Assembly (NCBI GenBank): GCA_009746045.1
Contig: RPFO01000027.1
Location: 1,574,696 to 1,638,695 of the forward strand
Direction of reading: 5' to 3'
DNA from: Mesostigma viride
Lineage: Eukaryota; Streptophyta; Mesostigmatophyceae; Mesostigmatales; Mesostigmataceae
Length of the DNA: 64,000 bases
The translations under genes and the position numbers were made by a program. The notes under the pieces are model-generated. The model was not told the DNA's origin. It was given only the letters and a program-made list of their open reading frames with translations, and ran no database searches. Of this stretch, positions 1 to 61,355 are shown in pieces. The stretch's first letter is position 1. Each line of letters starts with the position of its first letter.

Positions 1-255
1 GCGCCAGCAATCCTTTCAGGTCACTGGTTGCGCCCTCGCCCCCCCATCCCTGCAGCTACCTGGGCAACCTATCTCTTATCTGCTCTCTTATCTCTTAGTT
101 CCGTCCTAACTATCTGCTCTTTTCGGCTGACCACAGCTAGCAGCAGCAGAGGCATCCTGAGCATTCTGTTCGTGAACCCATATCTTGGACAGAATTTGTC
201 TACCATTAAAATCTAAGCCTCCCAACCACCCCCAACCACCCCCCGATCACTCGCT

Positions 256-291
256 CACTCACACACACAAACACACGCACACACACACACT

Positions 292-322
<31 letters not shown>

Positions 323-503
323 CACACACACACTTACACACACACACAAACACACAAACACGCAAACACGCAAACACGCAAACACACAAACACACACACA
401 CACGCACACGCACACACGCATGCACACACACAGACACAGACACACACAGACACACACAGACACACACACACATACAAACACACAGACACACACACAGACA
501 CAC
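256..503. repeat. (CA)n microsatellite, first array
   Basis: A 250-base ACAC-rich array with interspersed A, G and T variants (CACAAA, CACACG, CACAGA). It keeps long open frames on both strands only because of its dinucleotide composition. It lies upstream of the first visible SelO exon. Confidence 0.95.
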
Positions 504-514
504 TGAACAAGTCT

Positions 515-790
515 CGCGTGCAGACACGTGTGTAGTACTCCTACACACAGATCTATAGTGATTTATCTAGTACCAAATCCGAAAGGCTTGCATCACTCCC
601 CGGATAGGAGAACTTTTGCGGATGACTGTAGGTGTAAGTTGGCGATGCCATGGTAACCGGAGACGTCCGTCCTATAGTCAGCGAAAGTTGGTGCGAGAGG
701 TCCCCAGTTCGATTCCGGTCGGATTCATTTGCAGATCGCGTTTTTCCGCGTTTTCCGCGGCCCGGCACTGAACGCAAATGGTTTTCACCT
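515..790 (+). repeat. Unique spacer with a tRNA-like B-box, possible SINE
   Basis: This segment separates the two CA arrays. It contains CCAGTTCGATTCCGG near 703-717, close to the pol III B-box consensus, and a weak A-box-like TGGTAACCGG near 652. A full tRNA cloverleaf could not be formed by eye, so it may be a tRNA-derived SINE or chance. Confidence 0.25.
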
Positions 791-810
791 TTGCGGAGTG
801 CCTGATCAGA

Positions 811-1232
811 ACACACAGACACACTCACACACACACACACACACAAACACAGACACACTCACACACACAGACACACACACACACAGACACACTCACACAC
901 ACAGACACACTCACACACACACACACACTAACACACACACACACACACACTAACACACACACACGCAAACACGCAAACACACAGACACTCACACACAAAC
1001 ACACACACACAGACACACTCTCACACACACACTCACACACACACACACACGCAAACACGCAAACACACACAAACACACACAAACACACACACAAACACGC
1101 AAACACACACACAAACACACAAACACACACACAAACACACACACAAACACACACACAAACACACAAACACACACAAACACACACACACACACACACAAAC
1201 ACACACACGCACACACGCAAACACACACACAA
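811..1232. repeat. (CA)n microsatellite, second array
   Basis: A 420-base CACA-rich array with AAACAC, GCAAAC and GACACA variants, similar to the array at 256-503. It produces several spurious long frames. Confidence 0.95.
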
Positions 1233-1369
1233 CCTGTTTGTTGGTACCTGGGGTGCACACACACGTCAACGGCCTCGGCAAGGCCACGAACAGTCGCATT
1301 CGATTACTTGTATTCATCTATTGCTTTGTCTTTTTTTCTACCATTTTCGCTCACCACTACCACTGGCAA

Positions 1370-1515
1370 TTTCACCAGCTACTTGGGTGAGGTCTTGAAC
1401 CGTTGCAACTTGTCAACTGTGTCCTATATTTTTTACTGTATCTGCTCGCATAACCACCTTACCAGCTACCTGGGTCGTCAACCGTTGGGGCAAACGGTGA
1501 GTGATGCAGCTCAAT
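1370..1515 (+). repeat. Decayed copies of the exon-1 acceptor and 5' edge
   Basis: Two damaged copies of the region around 1572-1632: one at about 1371-1410 (ACCAGCTACTTGGGTGAGGT) and one at about 1457-1515 (ACCAGCTACCTGGG through CAGCTCAA). The second has lost about four bases and is out of frame. A still shorter copy lies at 51-70 (TGCAGCTACCTGGGCAACCT). All keep the AG acceptor. Only the copy at 1580 has an open frame that fits SelO. Confidence 0.75.
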
Positions 1516-1517
1516 GA

Positions 1518-51675
<50,158 letters not shown>

Positions 51676-51805
51676 TAGGAGTGACAGTGTGTTGGTTCTA
51701 TGTCTAGGCTCTTGCAAGATAAAGTGCCAATTTGCTGGCGCTTTGGTTTCCAATGTAGTAAAGCTAGTAGCACTCATGTTGTATAGTTAGTCTATTCAGA
51801 ACGTA
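51676..51805 (+). other. SelO 3' untranslated region
   Basis: Follows the double stop TGA TAG. No AATAAA is seen; a TGTAA word, the usual polyadenylation signal in many green algae, occurs at 51906. A clear SECIS element was not recognised by eye. Confidence 0.45.
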
Positions 51806-53808
51806 ATCGGATTTCTTTGAAAAGAGTTTCTCGAAGTGAGGCGGGGAATAAGGCCGCTCACGGAAGCCGCCTGGATGGTCGGCTGAACCGGGCGGGTTTG
51901 GCAGATGTAACCGGATTTGGCTAATGGCTGGCGACCTGGAATTGTTAGTAGGGGCAGTGGCCCTATTGTACTACAATCTCGAAACAATCTTATGCTTAAA
52001 GTTTGACAGGGCCGGGTTTGTTGAACCGGTATGTCGAATGATAATTAGAACCTTTCGGAAAGGGTATTTGATTGGTTGTTGTTTTTGTGGTACGGTAGGT
52101 GTCGCTACATTCTCAGGTTGACATGTTAAGTTAAGCTCGGTTGCTGATGTCAGCCCCGTGCTAGTGCAGTTTGACTACTTTGGCGGCGTAGTGACATTGT
52201 TGTGGTCTTTTTTCTTGTAAACGTTGGCTGAGCGCCGACGGCTGAGGCTATGGCGGTACAAGAAGTGCCTCACCAGCCTTGCGCTCAGCATGGGTGCGGG
52301 GCTAAAATTTGTTAACCAAATTTCCGGCATCCATGATCCCTGGCTGCTTAAGGCGGTTGGGATTCATGGCTGCCACTGGCCCGGAATTAATGTCCGGGTG
52401 ATCGGGGTTTAAATGCGAAGCGGGGGCTGATGCATTATTTAATTAATGGCTGGTTTGTTTGAAAGAAACGGCCAGCTGGCCGGGTTGGACAAGGGCTAGC
52501 TTGCTTGATGGTTCCGTACCTGGGGATGCTTGCGCCTCGGGTTGGGCTGTCGGCAGGCTGGCCTGCCTTTGAGTTGTCTCGTACCTGGAAATGCTTGCAT
52601 TCCGGGTTGGGCTTGGCTTGAGGGCCGTCGCGGCTCGGGGGGGTAAAAAATTTAAGTCACCGTTGTGGGACACGGAGCCTTGGCGCAGGAGGCAAGGGCT
52701 GAAAATCAACTTGATTTCGTATTCAGTGGTATTTCCATTGTTTTGTACGGAAGGAGTGTTTATGTGCTCGGCACTAAGTTGGTTGCTCTTCAAAAAAGTT
52801 GTAAAACTGGGCGTCGGCTGGAATCAGCGGTGCCAGTCAGCAGCTTTTGCTTTGACTTTGTGTTCCGCGACAGCACCCCTTAGCGGACCAGAGAAGAGGT
52901 CGGCAACGAGGTCAGCGGGGGCCCCCGAGTGGGGTCAAAAATGCGAGCTGTGTCGATCGACAGTGCATGAATTTTTGTGCATTCACAGTCGCTGGGAATT
53001 AAATCTGTTTTCTGGCAACGGAGAGCGCCCATCGCGACAGGACAGCTTTTGACGGGAAAGGAAATGGTGCTTCTTTAGCGGACCGGAGGGCCAGGAAGGG
53101 GAGGTTGGGTAATCGCGAGCCATGCCTATGGAGTTCTTAATAGCGGTTCTGTAACCGCTACCTGTCTATATGCATCTACTTATTGTTTTAACAAAGATGC
53201 TGGTGACTATGGTGAGCAAACGGGTGTATGAATCGGATTTCTTTGAAAAGAGTTTCTCGAAGTGAGGCGGGGAATAAGGCCGCTCACGGAAGCCGCCTGG
53301 ATGGTCGGCTGAACCGGGCGGGTTTGGCAGATGTAACCGGATTTGGCTAATGGCTGGCGACCTGGAATTGTTAGTAGGGGCAGTGGCCCTATTGTACTAC
53401 AATCTCGAAACAATCTTATGCTTAAAGTTTGACAGGGCCGGGTTTGTTGAACCGGTATGTCGAATGATAATTAGAACCTTTCGGAAAGGGTATTTGATTG
53501 GTTGTTGTTTTTGTGGTACGGTAGGTGTCGCTACATTCTCAGGTTGACATGTTAAGTTAAGCTCGGTTGCTGATGTCAGCCCCGTGCTAGTGCAGTTTGA
53601 CTACTTTGGCGGCGTAGTGACATTGTTGTGGTCTTTTTTCTTGTCCCACCCACCCACCCTCTTTGGTGGCCTGGTCTGCGCGGGTAATCGCGAGCCATGC
53701 CTATGGAGTTCTTAATAGCGGTTCTGTAACCGCTACCTGTCTATATGCATCTACTTATTGTTTTAACAAAGATGCTGGTGACTATGGTGAGCAAACGGGT
53801 GTATGAAG
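51806..53808. repeat. Duplicated segments X and Y downstream of SelO
   Basis: X (about 413 nt, from ATCGGATTTCTTTGAAAAGA to GTGGTCTTTTTTCTTGT) occurs at 51806-52219 and 53231-53645. Y (about 123 nt, from GGTAATCGCGAGCCATGCCT to GCAAACGGGTGTATGAA) occurs at 53106-53228 and 53686-53806. The order is X, 890 nt of other sequence, Y, X, 40 nt, Y. The copies look nearly identical, so the duplication is recent. Short frames inside have no recognised domain. Confidence 0.9.
52220..53105. other. Region between X copies, no gene recognised
   Basis: A frame of about 150 codons (52591-53052) is open on + without a known motif. GGTTGGGCT and CGTACCTGG words repeat near 52510-52620. Confidence 0.4.
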
Positions 53809-54139
53809 GGAAATTTTGCGGATGCTTATCAGCAGGGTTACAAAAGCTGACAGTATTACACTCTTACGACCCTGCTGGAAGACATTGCTTCTAGTAATGT
53901 TTTTTGCAGTGTGTGGGACATCTGATGCGCCGCCATTGGCAGCACGTCGGACCACAAAAATTGGTGGTGGGACCTCAACTATGTAGGTTCGGTTATTTGG
54001 GCTTTCAGTCCAATGCAGTACCGTAAAGTGCCTTGGTGCAGGCCTGGTGTGGCGTATGGATGTTGATGCGCGGTAAACCTCTATCAAAGAGACAACCAGC
54101 GCAGGCCAGAAATCTGGAAGAATACGGACCATGGTAGCT

Positions 54140-54760
54140 CGAGCCGGTGTTTAGTCAGGAACACGTGACTGCGTCACGTGACCATTAATTAATTAATTAA
54201 TAGACACGTGACTGCGTCACGTGAGCATAAGTGCTCAGTACGTGGGAGGGGAACATGGGATGGAATGGATGGTGTAAGCTATCTAGGTCGTAGTTACGCG
54301 GGTGTGGGCACCGCGGCCCGAATCGCTATGAATGCCATACGCTGTCACACGCGGAGCCCCCACAGACTTGGGGGTGGTCTCCTTCATCACTACTTGCCAT
54401 CTATCCTTGCGTACCATCTGCCTCCATTAATTAATTAATTAATAGACACGTGACTGTGTCACGTTAGCATAAGTCCTCAGTGGGAGCGGAACATGGGATG
54501 GAATGGATTAATTAATTAATTCATAGACACGTGACTGCGTCACGTGAGCATAAGTCCTCAGTGGGAGCGGAACATGGGATGGAATGGATGGTATAAGCTA
54601 TCTAGGTCCTAGTTACAGGGGTGTGGGCACCGCGGCCCGAATCGCTATGAATGCCATACTTGGTCACACGCGGAGCCCCCACAGGCTTGGGGGTGGTCTC
54701 CTTCATCACTACTTGCCATCTATCCTTGCGCACCATCTGCCTCCATATTACAGACAAACC
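54140..54760. repeat. CACGTG palindromes, TTAA runs and a duplicated segment
   Basis: The near-palindrome ACACGTGACTGCGTCACGTG occurs at about 54161, 54204, 54445 (with two changes) and 54525, mostly next to ATTAATTAATTAAT. A segment of about 190 nt (GGGAACATGGGATGGAATGG through CTTCATCACTACTTGCCATC) is present at 54247-54427 and 54565-54745, with a partial third copy at 54484. CACGTG is a bHLH/bZIP G-box core, but binding here is not shown. Confidence 0.8.
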
Positions 54761-54889
54761 ACCTGGGAGGCTGCCCGGGTGTGAGCCCGTCACGTCTAGT
54801 GTAGCACATGTCCATGCAGAGTCTATCACGAAAAGTCCACGGGTGGCGGCCCTGCCGCGCGCGGCCGGGGGCACGCCAGGTGAGGACAT

Positions 54890-55480
54890 ATCGCCCAGGC
54901 TGGGCGGGCTTGGTGCCAGCTAGTCTATCTGATGTATCTACCTGATCTGTGCGGGCCAGGTGCCCGGCTAGGCCCAGGCGCCTGTGCCTAATAATGTGGG
55001 AAACATAGGGCAAATCAGCGTACAAATCCTCATTACTAATGTGCAAACCAAAGGGGATGTTAAGGGCCTTGCGCAGCATCTTGGTGACGGCGCCGTCGAG
55101 TCGTTGCTCCAGCTCCTGCATCAGTGTCCACATCTCGGCGCCTGTGCCAAAAAATGTGGGAAACATAGGGCAAATCAGCGCACAAATCCTCATTACTAAT
55201 GTGCAAACCAAAGGGGATGTTAATGAGCCACGTCCAAAGCCCTGGGAGATTACAGAAAAGGAACACGTGCTCAATGGATTCGCTGGGGTGAACGCACAGG
55301 CATGATGCATCATGACCAAAACGTTCGTGGAGCAGAGCACAGACGCCTATCGCCCTATGCATCAAAAGGTGTTGTACATCGGTGGCCCTGCGGTCCACGA
55401 GAGGGTGGTGTACCGCCAGGGTAATCAGCTTGACCCAATTGTAGCCAGGCCATTGTATATTCCCCATCGGGCACGGCCGG
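54890..55480 (-). pseudogene. LINE-type reverse transcriptase C-terminal fragments
   Basis: On the - strand, LDGAVTKMLRKALNIPFGL, ISNEDLYADLPYVSHIIRHR and RLGLAGHLART match the tail of non-LTR retrotransposon RTs (the RRLxxxGHxxR pattern). Upstream, in another frame, CLCVHPSESIEHVFLFCNL resembles the zf-RVT zinc-binding region. A segment of about 60 nt (CAAATCCTCATTACTAATGT and neighbours) is duplicated at 55008-55067 and 55161-55223. The order and frames are scrambled, so it is a dead fragment. Confidence 0.6.
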
Positions 55481-55499
55481 GATGGGGTTGATGGTACGT

Positions 55500-56108
55500 A
55501 TGCAACAATATGTCATAACCCCAATATGCGTGTTACGCCCAGGCTCTACTCGATCCCAAACCCCGCGCCTAACCTTACCTAAACTAGTGAGGGTACCTAG
55601 CGATGAGGAGCTGTATTGGCTATAAGACCTAGGACGCGACGACTCTGCTCTCAATGCATTCCGATACATGCGGTTACTGTACGCCATATACCAAATAATG
55701 CCGGGACACTACGAAGTAAACACTGGTAAATTCACGACCCAAAACGATGTATTACATTTCCATAATACACGCCGAGTGTGATTCACGAAGGACAACCGCT
55801 GCATAAATGATCGCCGACATGCGTGTATGCTCGGGCCGACACCGACCCTCGCCTACAGGACCAACGCATGTCCACAAGGTTCAAACGGAGGATAAAGGAC
55901 CACTACTAAAGTACGCAGCGCGGCGCGACTGCACCAAGCCACCATACTGTACGATTGCCACGTCACAAGGCCCGGTACCAACCGGCCAAAAAGGTCCTAA
56001 CTACACGTAAGCTTAGGAAAGTCAACGGACTGTCTCGAAATGGCTGAGGCACAAAGGACCTAATTTACGTCCGTAACAACAACAAAAGTTACGCGACGTA
56101 ACACCTCC
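55500..56108 (-). repeat. 3' LTR region of gypsy element B (left limit uncertain)
   Basis: On the - strand the polypurine tract TGTGGGGGGGAGG (56109-56121) is followed by TGTTACGTCGCGTAAC, a TG start with a terminal palindrome. The first ~120 bp of this LTR also occur in the opposite orientation at 60905-61027. The 5' LTR would lie beyond the right edge of the window, so the left limit given here is a guess. Confidence 0.6.
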
Positions 56109-56121
56109 CCCCCACAAAGGT

Positions 56122-56473
56122 AGGGAGCCCTCGCCCTACGTACACGGAGGAAACCAAAGGAGAAGGAGGATCTAAAGCACCCAACAAAGCCTAACACAAT
56201 CGACAGGCCATCCAAGGTACAAAGCACCAACATGTTAACTCGGTCTCCACCACCACGCCGGGTGGTGTAGGGTTAGCCAGCACCAAGCCTGGTGGGAGGT
56301 TCCCCTAACTGCCTGGAACAGAGTCCTTGCCGGGGGGGACGGCACTGGCAGGACACACAGAGTAAACAAATCAGTACCAAGGACCAAGAACGACCAATCA
56401 ACTGGCCAGAATATGAGGGCGACTCTATATACCGGAGGGACAACACCCTCAGGTCGGGCCTAGAGCCCTCTGT
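56122..56473 (-). other. 3' untranslated region of gypsy element B
   Basis: Non-coding sequence between the ORF3 stop and the polypurine tract. No motif beyond G/C-rich runs was recognised. Confidence 0.5.
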
Positions 56474-58723
56474 CTACACACCAGTAGCCTGAAAAGTACC
56501 ACGGGTGGCCAAAAGCACATCCAGGTACGCCCGGTGATGAGCAACATCAGCAGGGTTATCATGCCTGTCTACATGGAGGAACACATCCTCCCAGACGCCA
56601 TCAGGATACATGCCGAGGAAAGCCCAGTAGTAACGATGCTGTGTCAGGACCACCTGTCCACGGGCCCAGTCAAGGAACCCACACTGAAACTGTCGCACGA
56701 AGGGCTCTGCCGACAGCAGAAGGAGGGCGCGCAGGAGGAACCGATGGAAGACCAGCTCACCACGAGCAACAGAGGTGAAAAACAAATCCAGGAAACGTTC
56801 CACGTTGCCGGGCCACAGACGCACGTGCCGAATCTCACGACCCTGCCAGCGGCGCAAGCACTGACGGGAGCCGTAAGTCGACAGGTGGGTACCCGTCGTA
56901 CGCGGAGGCTGGAACCCAGGCTCATCCAGCCCCTGACCCGGAAGGGGCGCAGGGCGACAAGCATCCCACTGCAGGCCCGGCTGGATGCGCAGGGAGTAGA
57001 GAGCACCCGCAGGGACAGGACGACTGAAGTACATGGCATCCGAGGGCATGATCCACAGGGGCTGAGGATACGCCCACTGGACATCACCATAGGTATAGCA
57101 AGGATCGTTAGCAGCCCGCGCCCAACGATATATGACCCTCTGCGCCCGCACCTCACCATCAAACAACGGATCGGCCAGCACCACCATATTAAACGGAGGC
57201 CTATCCGTCTCTAGTGGGAGGTTCATCTCCTGAGGTAACGAGGAGGCGTAGCAAAACTGAGACGATGACACCGTGTTGGTAACTACACTGGCCACACGAG
57301 GGAGAGCCACAGCCCTACAGAGGGCGGCGGACATGGCCAGTCCAGCGACCGCAACATCGGACACCTGCGGATCTAGATGGGCCACTGTCGGAAAACGCTC
57401 ACGGTCCGCGGCGGACAACACACTGAGCAGTTCTACCGCCCTGACATGCCGGAACTCTACCTCACTGACACGCGTGACCGAAGCCGAGGACGCCGCAACA
57501 GGAGCAACGCGCGGTCGGTGGACGACGGCGGAGGCAGGCGCGACAGAAGAGGCGGTGGCGGCGGAAGTGGCAACAGGGGAAAACGTTGTGGCCGGTCGGG
57601 CGGAGGTCCAATCACCCATGGCCGAATCATACGCATCCTCGGTAGTGTCAAACACCCACTTGCCCGTCGACGCCTTGCCCAAATCTGGATGACGCTGAGG
57701 CTCGGTCGGCTGAGCAGGCGCGGCGGCGGCCGCCACGGACAGAGCGACAGCGGCCGGCTGAACAGGCGTGACGGAGGGCTCCACAGACGGAGCGACAGCC
57801 GCCGGCTGAACAGGCGTGACGGAGGGCTCCACAGACGGAGCGACAGCGACCGGCTGGACAGGTGTGACGGAGGGCTCCACTGGCGGAAGGTGGGCGACCG
57901 GTTGAACAGGCGCAACGGAGGACGCCACGGACACAGGTCCGACAGCCGGTCGAACAGGCGCGACGGAGGACACCACGGACGGAGGCTCGACGGCTGGCTG
58001 AGCGGGAACCGCAGACGGAGGTGCCGCGGTGAATGCAGTGAATGCCGACAACAACGCCTGGAACTGCGCTTGCATCTCCACGACGACGGTCGAGAGACTG
58101 GCGACAGCAGGGTCAACGGGCGGAGGAAGAGACTCTGCAACCGAGGAGACCGTCACCGACGACCCTGGACCAGAGGAACCCGGCCGCCCGAGGTCCGGAG
58201 GAAGATCCGTGAGGGGCATGGAAGCTAGAACCTCCGCAGCCACGGCTGGTGGAGCTGAGGTTGCCTCATCTTCACGCTCCATGAATTCAACAGCCCTCAC
58301 GAGGTCACAAGGGAACTCATCGAGCTCCGCATCCCCCTCAGCCGGAAGCCAGGGAAAAATATCCCTAATGCGCGCACGCCCATCCGGAGTCGATAGGTAT
58401 GAAAAAATGCGCGGGCCCTGCAGCACGGCCTCTATCTGTGCAAGCGCAGGACAGCGTGAGCCACACCCGAGGACACAACGGCCAGCGTCATCGAAGCTAT
58501 GCACAGCTAGATGTTGGCCCAGAGGGTCGGAGGCATGCCACGAAATACCGCACAGCGCTGTCCGGACTAAGGCCGCTCGGTCAGGCGTGAGGGCCGCATG
58601 CACGCGGCCGCCCGGGAAGCAGCTCCGCGAGACCCATCGGCCTGGGAGCACCTCGTGGAATAACTGAGGATCTGGAGACGGAGGAGCAGCCAGGCGCTCC
58701 TCGTGAGGAGTAAGCGTCGCCAT
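56474..58723 (-). CDS. Gypsy element B ORF3, unknown function
   Basis: From ATG at 58723 the frame gives 749 residues, starting MATLTPHEERLAAPPSPDP. Residues 1-170 are mixed with several Cys. Residues 200-370 are Ala/Pro/Val-rich with repeated PSVEPSVTPVQP units. The last 300 residues are globular-looking and end with FVRQFQCGFLDWARGQ, VVLTQHRYYWAFLGMYPDG and VWEDVFLHVD. This end is homologous to the ORF3 domain of element A (LTLTQPYYLYGFWGLWPPG, TWRDCLLDAG). No transmembrane segment or signal peptide is evident from the ATG, which argues against an envelope. It starts 78 nt after the pol stop on the same strand. Confidence 0.7.
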   Translation of the reverse strand: MATLTPHEERLAAPPSPDPQLFHEVLPGRWVSRSCFPGGRVHAALTPDRAALVRTALCGISWHASDPLGQHLAVHSFDDAGRCVLGCGSRCPALAQIEAVLQGPRIFSYLSTPDGRARIRDIFPWLPAEGDAELDEFPCDLVRAVEFMEREDEATSAPPAVAAEVLASMPLTDLPPDLGRPGSSGPGSSVTVSSVAESLPPPVDPAVASLSTVVVEMQAQFQALLSAFTAFTAAPPSAVPAQPAVEPPSVVSSVAPVRPAVGPVSVASSVAPVQPVAHLPPVEPSVTPVQPVAVAPSVEPSVTPVQPAAVAPSVEPSVTPVQPAAVALSVAAAAAPAQPTEPQRHPDLGKASTGKWVFDTTEDAYDSAMGDWTSARPATTFSPVATSAATASSVAPASAVVHRPRVAPVAASSASVTRVSEVEFRHVRAVELLSVLSAADRERFPTVAHLDPQVSDVAVAGLAMSAALCRAVALPRVASVVTNTVSSSQFCYASSLPQEMNLPLETDRPPFNMVVLADPLFDGEVRAQRVIYRWARAANDPCYTYGDVQWAYPQPLWIMPSDAMYFSRPVPAGALYSLRIQPGLQWDACRPAPLPGQGLDEPGFQPPRTTGTHLSTYGSRQCLRRWQGREIRHVRLWPGNVERFLDLFFTSVARGELVFHRFLLRALLLLSAEPFVRQFQCGFLDWARGQVVLTQHRYYWAFLGMYPDGVWEDVFLHVDRHDNPADVAHHRAYLDVLLATRGTFQATGV

Positions 58724-58798
58724 GAAGGCTGTGGAGGGGGGGGACAACCATCCGCCCCATACACAAAAGGAAGAACATAAGGCAAGGAGGACAAACAA

Positions 58799-60874
58799 CT
58801 AGAGATGGTGCAGGTTTTTGTACTCCCTCAAGAGGCGACTACACCCATCTAACTCCGACTCGGAGTACCATACTCTATCTACCTCCCCACGGGCATACAA
58901 CCACTTAACCTTGTACTGGCGTTGAGTACCGCGGCCCCTTTTTACATCTCTGTGGGCCACGATACTCTCTACCTCATCCTCTACTTCACCAGTGTCAGGG
59001 TTATGTTCCAAGGGAGCAGGAGCTAACTCTCTACCAGCAAACGTACTCTGATGATACAGTTTGAGCTGACTCCTATGGAAAGAGCGAGAGTGGGTCTGCC
59101 AAGAGGAGGGAATATCTATTTCATAGAGGAAATTGCCTACTCTAGAAAGCACACGGAAAGGGCCAAGGAAAGCGGGCCTAAGCTTCACCTTCAGCTCCGC
59201 CTCAAACTTATGGGCGAAGCGCCCCACACGAGGGCCTTCTACCAATACGAGGTCGCCTACTTCTATCTCTGGGGCCCTTCTATCCAGTGAGGAACGCAGC
59301 CTATCTAAGTATTTGGCCTGTGCCTTGTGGTATCCTGCGATGGCCTGGTCATGAGCGTTTTTCATCTTAGACAGCAATTCATGAACACCAGCAATCGTTT
59401 CACGAGACACAGTATCCTTATCACGGAGAGGACTAGCTAAAAGAGAGGTGGGGGTTAAGGGTTGACGACCAGTGTCAAGGAAGAAAGGGGTCAATCCATG
59501 CGCAGCTTGAGGACAGTTGTTCAAAGAAAATTCAACCAAACATAGGTAATCTTCCCAGTCACTACCAGACCCATTTACATAATGTCTGAGGGCTTCTTCT
59601 ACCACTCTATTTAAACGCTCTACTAGGTGTGAGGAGGAGGAATGGTACGCAGTGCCAAACGTCACTTTAGTACCAATAGCAGCAAAGAACTCTGTCCAAA
59701 AGTCTGAGGTAAACAACTTGTCCTTATCAGAGATAAACTGCCTGCTCAACCCATGGTAACGATAAACATTCTGAAGGTACAGCTGGGCACAGTCACGAGC
59801 AGTAAGCTCCAAGGGACAAGGGACAAGATGACAACGTCTAGTAAGGCGGTCTACAAACACGAGGATCTGCGCATTGCCTTTAGGATTCTTTTTAAAGGGA
59901 CCCACAAAATCCATCATAATGGAATCCCAAGGCATTATAGGATCAGGGAGGGTACGAGGTTCTGCTATCTGACCCACATTACTAGGTTTCATTTCCTGGC
60001 ATGACTGACATGTCCTAACATATTCATCCACATCACTGAGGAGGGAGGGCCAGAAGTATGAACGGGTTACCAAATCCCGCACACGCTTCCCGCCCTGGTG
60101 AGCAGCTAGATCATGTAACTCAAACAACAAGGAGGAGCGGCAAATCGGAGGAACATACAAACGCCATTGCGGAGGATCATCCTTTAACAGCACATACAAG
60201 AAGCCACCCACAAACTTGCACGGGTACTTCCCAAATTTTTGAGGGTGTGAGGAGATTGCGGTCAAGGCTTCCGGCTCAGTGGCCGTAAATCTACTGATGA
60301 GACGCTCTAAATCCGACGTAGGATTGGCTACCGAGGTATCTACAGAGGGTTTGAACAAGTCACCCACAGCTTTACCAAAAAGGAGGGGTGGACCAGAAGG
60401 AACAACATTACCATACGACTTCCCAGCCCTAGTGGAAACATGACTTAGGGGACAAGAAATAATTTTATTAGTATCCTCCCCCTCCCCCAAGGTGACAGGT
60501 GTGCCCTCACACCGCAGAGAAAGGCCTACATGGGAGAGGAGATCGGGAAAACGGACAGAGGTATGGAAAAGGTAGGTATACTGCCCGTCATCAGGGACGT
60601 CACCATAGGGGAAAACACCAAGAGGAGTAGGAACGAGGGTGGTAGTGAGGACATCTATATCCTCGAAAAAGGAATAGTCAGGACGTCGGGATAAAGCATC
60701 AGGGACTATATTATCTACGCCCTTGACGTATTGCAATTTAAATGGGGCGAACTGCGCAAGGAATTCCATCCACCGCGCTTGCCGAGGAGTGAGGTTAGGT
60801 TGTGACAGGAGGTGAATCAGAGGACGATGGTCGGTTTGAATAATCAACCGGTAAGGGTCAGCATCAAAAAGGTT
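58799..60874 (-). pseudogene. Gypsy element B pol 3' part: RNase H end, integrase, chromodomain
   Basis: About 690 codons. It begins inside RNase H (DADPYRLIIQTDHRPL). Integrase follows: a zinc-binding H-H-C-C region (LHDLAAHQG, CQSCQ), Asp in MMDFVGPF, Asp in FISDKDKLFTSDFW and Glu in SSHLVERLNR. A GPF/Y-type region (RPAFLGPFRVLSRVGNFLYE) is next, and a chromodomain-like end with VESIVAHRDVKRG and YKVKWLY. This places the element among the chromoviruses. The 5' side is cut off by an inverted LTR fragment. Confidence 0.88.
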
Positions 60875-60896
60875 CTAGATATTATGGCCGCTAATT

Positions 60897-61027
60897 CCTT
60901 GTGGGGGGGGAGGTGTTACGTCGCGTAACTTTTGTTGTTGTTACGGACGTAAATTAGGTCCTTTGTGCCTCAGCCATTTCGAGACAGTCCGTTGACTTTC
61001 CTAAGCTTACGTGTAGTTAGGACCTTT
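60897..61027 (+). mobile_element. Inverted LTR-end fragment inside pol of element B
   Basis: GGGGGGGAGGTGTTACGTCG and the following ~110 nt, including CGTAACTTTTGTTGTTGTTA, are the polypurine tract and LTR start of the same family as at 55992-56121, in opposite orientation. It replaces the RT thumb and the start of RNase H. Confidence 0.85.
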
Positions 61028-61355
61028 TTGGGGTCCACGAGATGGGTTTCGAAGTCAGGGGAATAAATAAGGATATCGTCTAGGTAAGCTTGTGCGCAAG
61101 AACGATCATGTTCAGAGATTTGAACCGAGGAAAAAGTGGGATCTTTGAGGTCAGAGGAGACTTGAGGTAGGTGTGAGGTACCCATGACGGGTCTGAGGAT
61201 GTCATTCATAAGCATCTGGAAGGAGGAGGGAGAATTGCATAAACCCATTGCCGCAACCCTAAACTGGTAGTGTCCGAAAGGAGTGGCAAAGGCAGTTTTG
61301 TGGCAATCCTCCGGAGCTATCCGCAACTGCCAAAACCCATCCGCGCAATCAAGGA
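61028..61355 (-). pseudogene. Gypsy element B pol: central RT fragment
   Basis: Contains LRIAPEDCHKTAFATPFG, HYQFRVAAMGLCNSPSSF and AYLDDILIYS, the RT palm with its YLDD catalytic box. It is separated from the upstream RT part by a 4-nt insertion (TTAA/AATT) near 61355-61362 and truncated downstream by the LTR fragment. Confidence 0.88.

Noticed and set aside
256-1232. Cys/Val-rich and Thr/His-rich frames
   Set aside because: They are translations of CA microsatellites.
51676-51800. SECIS element for selenocysteine insertion
   Set aside because: No convincing ATGA/AA/GA core in a stem could be recognised by eye. A dedicated search would be needed, so it is kept only as a question in the findings.
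56534-58667. Arg/Gly-rich frames on the + strand opposite ORF3
   Set aside because: They are antisense shadows of a GC-rich repetitive coding region, with no motif of their own.
58724-58798. Signal peptide at the start of ORF3 (hydrophobic FVLLALCSSFCVWGG)
   Set aside because: The codon giving the apparent first Met is TTG. The first ATG lies after this stretch, so there is no evidence that the hydrophobic part is translated.
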